A stretch of 64,000 nt of DNA from NCBI RefSeq assembly GCF_023065955.2, contig NW_026622952.1:34359813-34423812 (forward strand), written 5' to 3'. The number at the start of each line of letters is the position of its first letter. The stretch's first letter is position 1. Of this stretch, positions 60,101 through 64,000 are shown in pieces. Below the pieces are notes generated by a model that saw only the letters and a program-made list of their open reading frames with translations, made no database searches and was not told the DNA's origin. This DNA is from Ursus arctos (taxonomy: Eukaryota > Chordata > Mammalia > Carnivora > Ursidae). Position numbers and translations under genes: made by a program.

Positions 60101-60778
60101 CTTAAGAATGTCCTTGGTGACACCTGGAAAAGGTATTATTTGTACTAAATCTTAACCCTTGAGTCTTCCTAACATTCCCTGGATGAGATGGGGAGGGGAC
60201 ACAAAGCGCCTGTGGTGGTCAGTGATTGTCGCCAGGGAAAACACTTGCTCGGTTGTTTGAGTTGCAAGCCAAACTAGCTTCTTGGCACATGGAACATGTT
60301 TACCAGAAAGACTGATGGACTGTGGTTACTCAGGTTTGGCTATATGACAAACGTTTTCTTGAAAATGAACGAAGTAAGCCTCTCACTTCAAGGAAAATGA
60401 AATGATAAACTCAAGCTTTCAAGATAAAATTAAATTAGAATTTTGAAAAACTTGTTATCTGGCACTGTGAGCTTGACAGTTTCCCAATACCTAAAAGATT
60501 TTTCTAACAAGATCAGCTGTGATATTGATGTAAACGTGATTTGGGGGTACGGTAGAATGAAATGTGTTAACATTTCGAAGATCTACCTCACTCAGCGAAC
60601 CGGCATTCTCCAAATGACCAACGTTATATCACGCATGGGGAAAACATCGATTCACTGTAGAAGAGAGACCATGGATTTTAGTGTAGGGTAATACATAATG
60701 TTCACTGATATGGTTTCGGATTTCACATAGCAACCCATCTTAAAGAAAGTACCATTTATCAAGTTGTGGTGTGGTATC
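57136..60778. other. Intergenic DNA, mostly unique
   Basis: No gene is recognised. Candidate regulatory blocks lie at 57780-57960, 58740-58960 and 59160-59340. Confidence 0.6.
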
Positions 60779-61186
60779 AAAGAATATTTATGGGGCGCCT
60801 GGGTGGCTCAGTCAGTTAAACGTCTGCCTTTGGCTCAGGTCATGATCTCAGGTCCTGGGACCCAGCCCCACGTTGGGCTCTCCGCTCAGTGGCAAGTCTG
60901 CTTCTCCCTCTCCCTCTCACTGTGATCTCTCTCACTCTCTGTCAAAAAAAACAAATAAAATAGGGCGCCTGGGTGGCACAGTGGTTAAGCGTCTGCCTTC
61001 GGCTCAGGGCATGATCCCGGCGTTATGGGATCGAGCCCCACATAGGGCTCCTCTGCTATGAGCCTGCTTCTTCCTCTCTCACTCCCCCTGCTTGTGTTCC
61101 CTCTCTCGCTGGCTGTCCCTCTCTCTGTCGAATAAATAAAATCTTTAAAAAAAATAATAAAATCTTCAAAAAAAAAAGAATATTTA
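60779..61186 (+). mobile_element. Nested pair of SINEC elements within one target-site duplication
   Basis: The duplication 'aaagaatattta' (60779-60790 and 61175-61186) flanks both elements. The outer SINEC (60792-60961, head 'gcgcctgggtggctcagtca') ends in 'caaataaaat'. A bear-type SINEC (60963-61150, head 'gcgcctgggtggcacagtgg') has inserted into that A-rich tail, and 'aataaaat' recurs after it. The order of insertion is therefore readable. Confidence 0.93.
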
Positions 61187-62305
61187 AATTTTCTGAAAAG
61201 GCTATTAAAATACTCCTCCCTTTTTCAGCTACGTATCTGTGAGTAGCTGGATTTTCTTCACATACTTCAACTAAAATATCACCAGACAGCAAGCACTCAC
61301 AGAAATGAGAATCTGTTTTCTAAACTCATTAAAAAAGACAATGCTACTCTTCTCACCAAACATCATTTATTGTTTTGGAAAATAGTTGTTTTTCAAAGAA
61401 GTACTTGTGTTAACATACAAAGGGTTTATTATTGTTATTTGGAATGAATTAAAACATTTTTAAAGCTTGCTTTAATCTCAAACATGGTATATCGATAGCT
61501 ATAACCCCATAAACAAAAGTGCTTTGGGGTCAATTTTTTTTTAACAAGGAAAATACTAATTTTCTTCCCTTCTGATGAGAGCTCTTAGGATCCACTGTCT
61601 TAGAAACTTTGCTGTATGTCACACAGCGGTGTTACCTGGAGTCATCGTGCTGTGCATTCCATCCCTAGTACTTACTTATCCTGCCCAATAGTTTTGTTTG
61701 TTTGTTTTTGGTTTGTTATCTTGCCCAATAGAGGGAGGGGAAAGGGGCCTTTTAAGAGTAGAAAGGGACCTTGAGACTAAAAAGTTTTAAAACTGCTGCT
61801 TCAAGGGAATCTTAGTCTAAGACAGCGGGAGAAAAGGGCTCTCTTAAGATAAGCAGTGCACCGTGGGAATGTTCCAGGTCAAAGAAGCTAAAGCAACACA
61901 ACTAGACGTAGTTCCAACCTCTAGACTGGATCCTGTACTTTCGTGCTGTAAAGAAAAATTTTAAGCCAACTGACGAAATTGGAATGTGAATGGTAAAGTA
62001 ACAATGTTAAGTTTACTGAACATAACTACGGCTATGCTGTGGTTATATACGTACGAAGTTATCCCTATTCTTAACAAAGGCACAGTATTTAGGGCGCAAA
62101 GTCCATTATATAACTTGCCCTCAAATGGTGCGTGTGTGCCTGCGTGCGTGCATACACGGGTGCATGTGTTTTTTATAGTTCTGCCCAACTAAGAAATGAA
62201 GAATTTTTTACACAGGACTTTGAAAATCAGCACAAAGGTCCACAAAATTCCCATGAAGCAGATAACACTCTCCAACTCAACAAATATTTTAACACCTATT
62301 ATGTG
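61187..62305. other. Intergenic DNA
   Basis: AT-rich unique sequence with a GT-tract near 61693-61712. A short L2-like piece lies at about 62278-62310 ('aactcaacaaatattttaac'). No gene is recognised. Confidence 0.55.
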
Positions 62306-62845
62306 AAAAAAACAGCATAATTGGACTGTGATGCAATTTCCCAAGCAACGTGTATACCGTGGCCAACGTCATCAGTAACAGCCGCTACTAACTCCCTTCT
62401 CCCTGGCAGCCTCCCCTATAGACCTTGGACCGCAAGTACCGGGCCAGCCTCCCCTGCAGCGGAAAGTGGTCATGTGATCCGAGCACGACCAATGAGACCC
62501 GCGGAGGGTCACGTGATCTGCACGTGACCAATGAGCCGGAAGCGAACACTTAAGGACGCTGCTCAGGCTTCTGGGAAAGTTTCTGCTTTCCTGATAAACG
62601 GACCGTCCACCCCACCTCCCAACTCCTCATGCTTACACTGCATGGAGACGCCCGGAGCTTGACAAAACAAGCCGAAAGCCGTAATGCTAAGGATAGCCAA
62701 GTGGAAATAAAAATGCCCAGGTATTTGCTGAGCGGCTGAACCAACTCCACCAAACGCTTACCTCTGTATTTCTTATTATGTGACGAAAAAATATACTATT
62801 TGTTTAAGCCACTGAGAGTCAGGTGTCTGTTACTTAGAGCCGCGC
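62306..62845 (+). mobile_element. Old LTR-like interspersed repeat, family not assigned
   Basis: 'gcttctgggaaagtttctgc', 'ttcttattatgtgacgaaaa' and 'tgtttaagccactgagagtc', 'aggtgtctgttacttagagc' resemble the 3' part of a common old mammalian LTR-like repeat. The CpG-rich part at 62468-62540 carries E-box and CCAAT motifs. No internal genes are present. Confidence 0.6.
62468..62540 (+). promoter_or_regulatory. Tandem E-box / CCAAT cluster
   Basis: A 39-base period links 'ggtcatgtgatc' (62468) and 'ggtcacgtgatc' (62507). CACGTG E-boxes lie at 62510-62515 and 62521-62526, and CCAAT at 62489-62493 and 62528-62532. It could be a relic promoter; activity is unknown. Confidence 0.5.
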
Positions 62846-64000
62846 ATACCACTCATGCCTGCTTATTCAGGAGAAAATGGGGAAGAGGCAGGAGAATAAA
62901 TACGAAAGGCTGTATACCATGCGTCGCCGTGCGGAGAAAGCAATCCCGTAACAAAATGCCCATTAAAAACGTGGGCCAAATGGCATTTTTAACAATACCG
63001 AAGCTGGGACAATTTTCATTAACAAAAGTTAAAATAAAGAACCCCTGCAACAGTAAGCATTCTGTCGTGATTTAAGAGCTAAAAAGGTCAAGACATCCTC
63101 TAATCAGATGGGTTTAAATGGAAACATCATCTCTGGGTGTTCTGCCAAGAGTAAGTATTATTGCCAAATTCCTAATTCAAAACCACGTATGAGAATGCTT
63201 TCTCTGAAACACTGAAGTTAAAAATAAGACATTCAAATAGTAATCTCCGTTCTCTCTCAAAAGATAAATGCGCCCATTAACCCTGGATGCTAACAGGAAG
63301 ATTTCTTACACTCTATTTGACCATTTTTTCAAGACATTCACGAGGAAATCAGTAGAGAAAAAAATAATTTAGGAAATTGGCTCCTGATCAGCTACTTCAC
63401 TGAATTAAAGTGCAATCAGCTTCATCGTTTTTAAATAGAAATATTAAACGTGTGTGTTCCATACCTGTGTGTGAGGCGCAGTGCAAACACGTGGGTGGGA
63501 TGGGAGGCCGTGGGGCACGAGGACACGCAAGACACGAGACCTGCTCCGGTGGAGTTCATCACCTCACTATGGCAGGAAGAGAGCAACGTGAGAAGTTAAA
63601 TGAAGTGTTTCAATAACAGTTCCGGACTGTAGAAGAGATGTCATAAAACAGTGCACGATTCATTGCCAAAAAGATTGTTGCTGACAATAACTCCTGCACA
63701 ATTTCAAAGAAAAAGGTCATTTTGAGCTGAGAAAGGCCTGGGGAGAATTTACAAAGAAGGTAGGATCCCAGCTCAATCGGAGAGATGTATAGGAGCCTCT
63801 TAGAAAAGCTGCTAAAAAAAGAAAGAAAGTACATATATACACATATATACATATATATACACGCATATATACATATACATATATATATATATATACATAC
63901 ATAAACTCCTCCAGAATGTTTAGGTGACTAGTGTAGGAAGGGAGGCACTCAGGGGCCCAAGCAGATGATGCCAGGTTGTAAAGAAACACTGGGACATTCA
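62846..64000. other. Intergenic DNA
   Basis: Unique, AT-rich sequence with a TA-rich microsatellite at 63830-63904. No gene is recognised. Confidence 0.6.
63830..63904 (+). repeat. (TA/CATA)n microsatellite
   Basis: Alternating 'acatatatac' and (TA)n units; low complexity. Confidence 0.95.

Overview
The window is vertebrate nuclear DNA from a carnivoran mammal. It has spliced exons with canonical gt/ag borders and long AT-rich introns. It also carries many tRNA-derived SINEC elements, the carnivore-specific SINE family that opens with a 'ggcgcctgggtggc' head and ends in a (CT)n stretch and an 'aaataaataaaatct' tail. The commonest subtype here ('gggtggcacag', 'gatcccggcgtt', 'tatgagcctgcttcttcct') resembles the form I associate with bears and giant panda, so Ursidae is the best guess within Caniformia; this is inference from repeat style only. 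Older L1, L2, MIR and MaLR fragments fill the rest.

Region 1-16.6 kb is the 3' end of one plus-strand gene, a teneurin, with four coding exons visible: 3089-3385, 6452-8063, 10783-10913 and 13016-13771. They join in frame and give the last 931 residues of a protein normally about 2,700 residues long. They encode the end of the YD-repeat barrel, the RHS-core signature, the linker and the extracellular toxin-fold (Tox-GHH-like) domain, and end in the teneurin C-terminal-associated peptide (TCAP). The TCAP sequence matches the TCAP-3 type as I remember it, so I assign TENM3. A 3' UTR of about 2.8 kb follows, with a good distal poly(A) signal at 16571.

Region 16.6-64 kb is intergenic. I find no convincing exon, RNA gene or coding pseudogene in it. 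In human, TENM3 is followed by tens of kilobases of gene-free DNA before DCTD, while TENM2 is followed within roughly 30 kb by WWC1; the empty flank fits TENM3. The flank holds at least nine SINEC insertions, several with clear target-site duplications, plus L1 3' ends in both orientations, L2/MIR/MaLR relics, microsatellites and a 200-base assembly gap (22673-22872). It also holds a recently duplicated block of about 350 bp (34967 and 37229), two near-consensus CTCF motifs (20061 and 23546), and several AT-rich unique blocks with homeodomain/POU-type motifs that look like candidate enhancers.

I see no evidence of an undescribed multi-gene system. The points most worth checking are the CTCF pair, the duplicated block, the candidate enhancers and the abrupt GC shift in the terminal teneurin exon.
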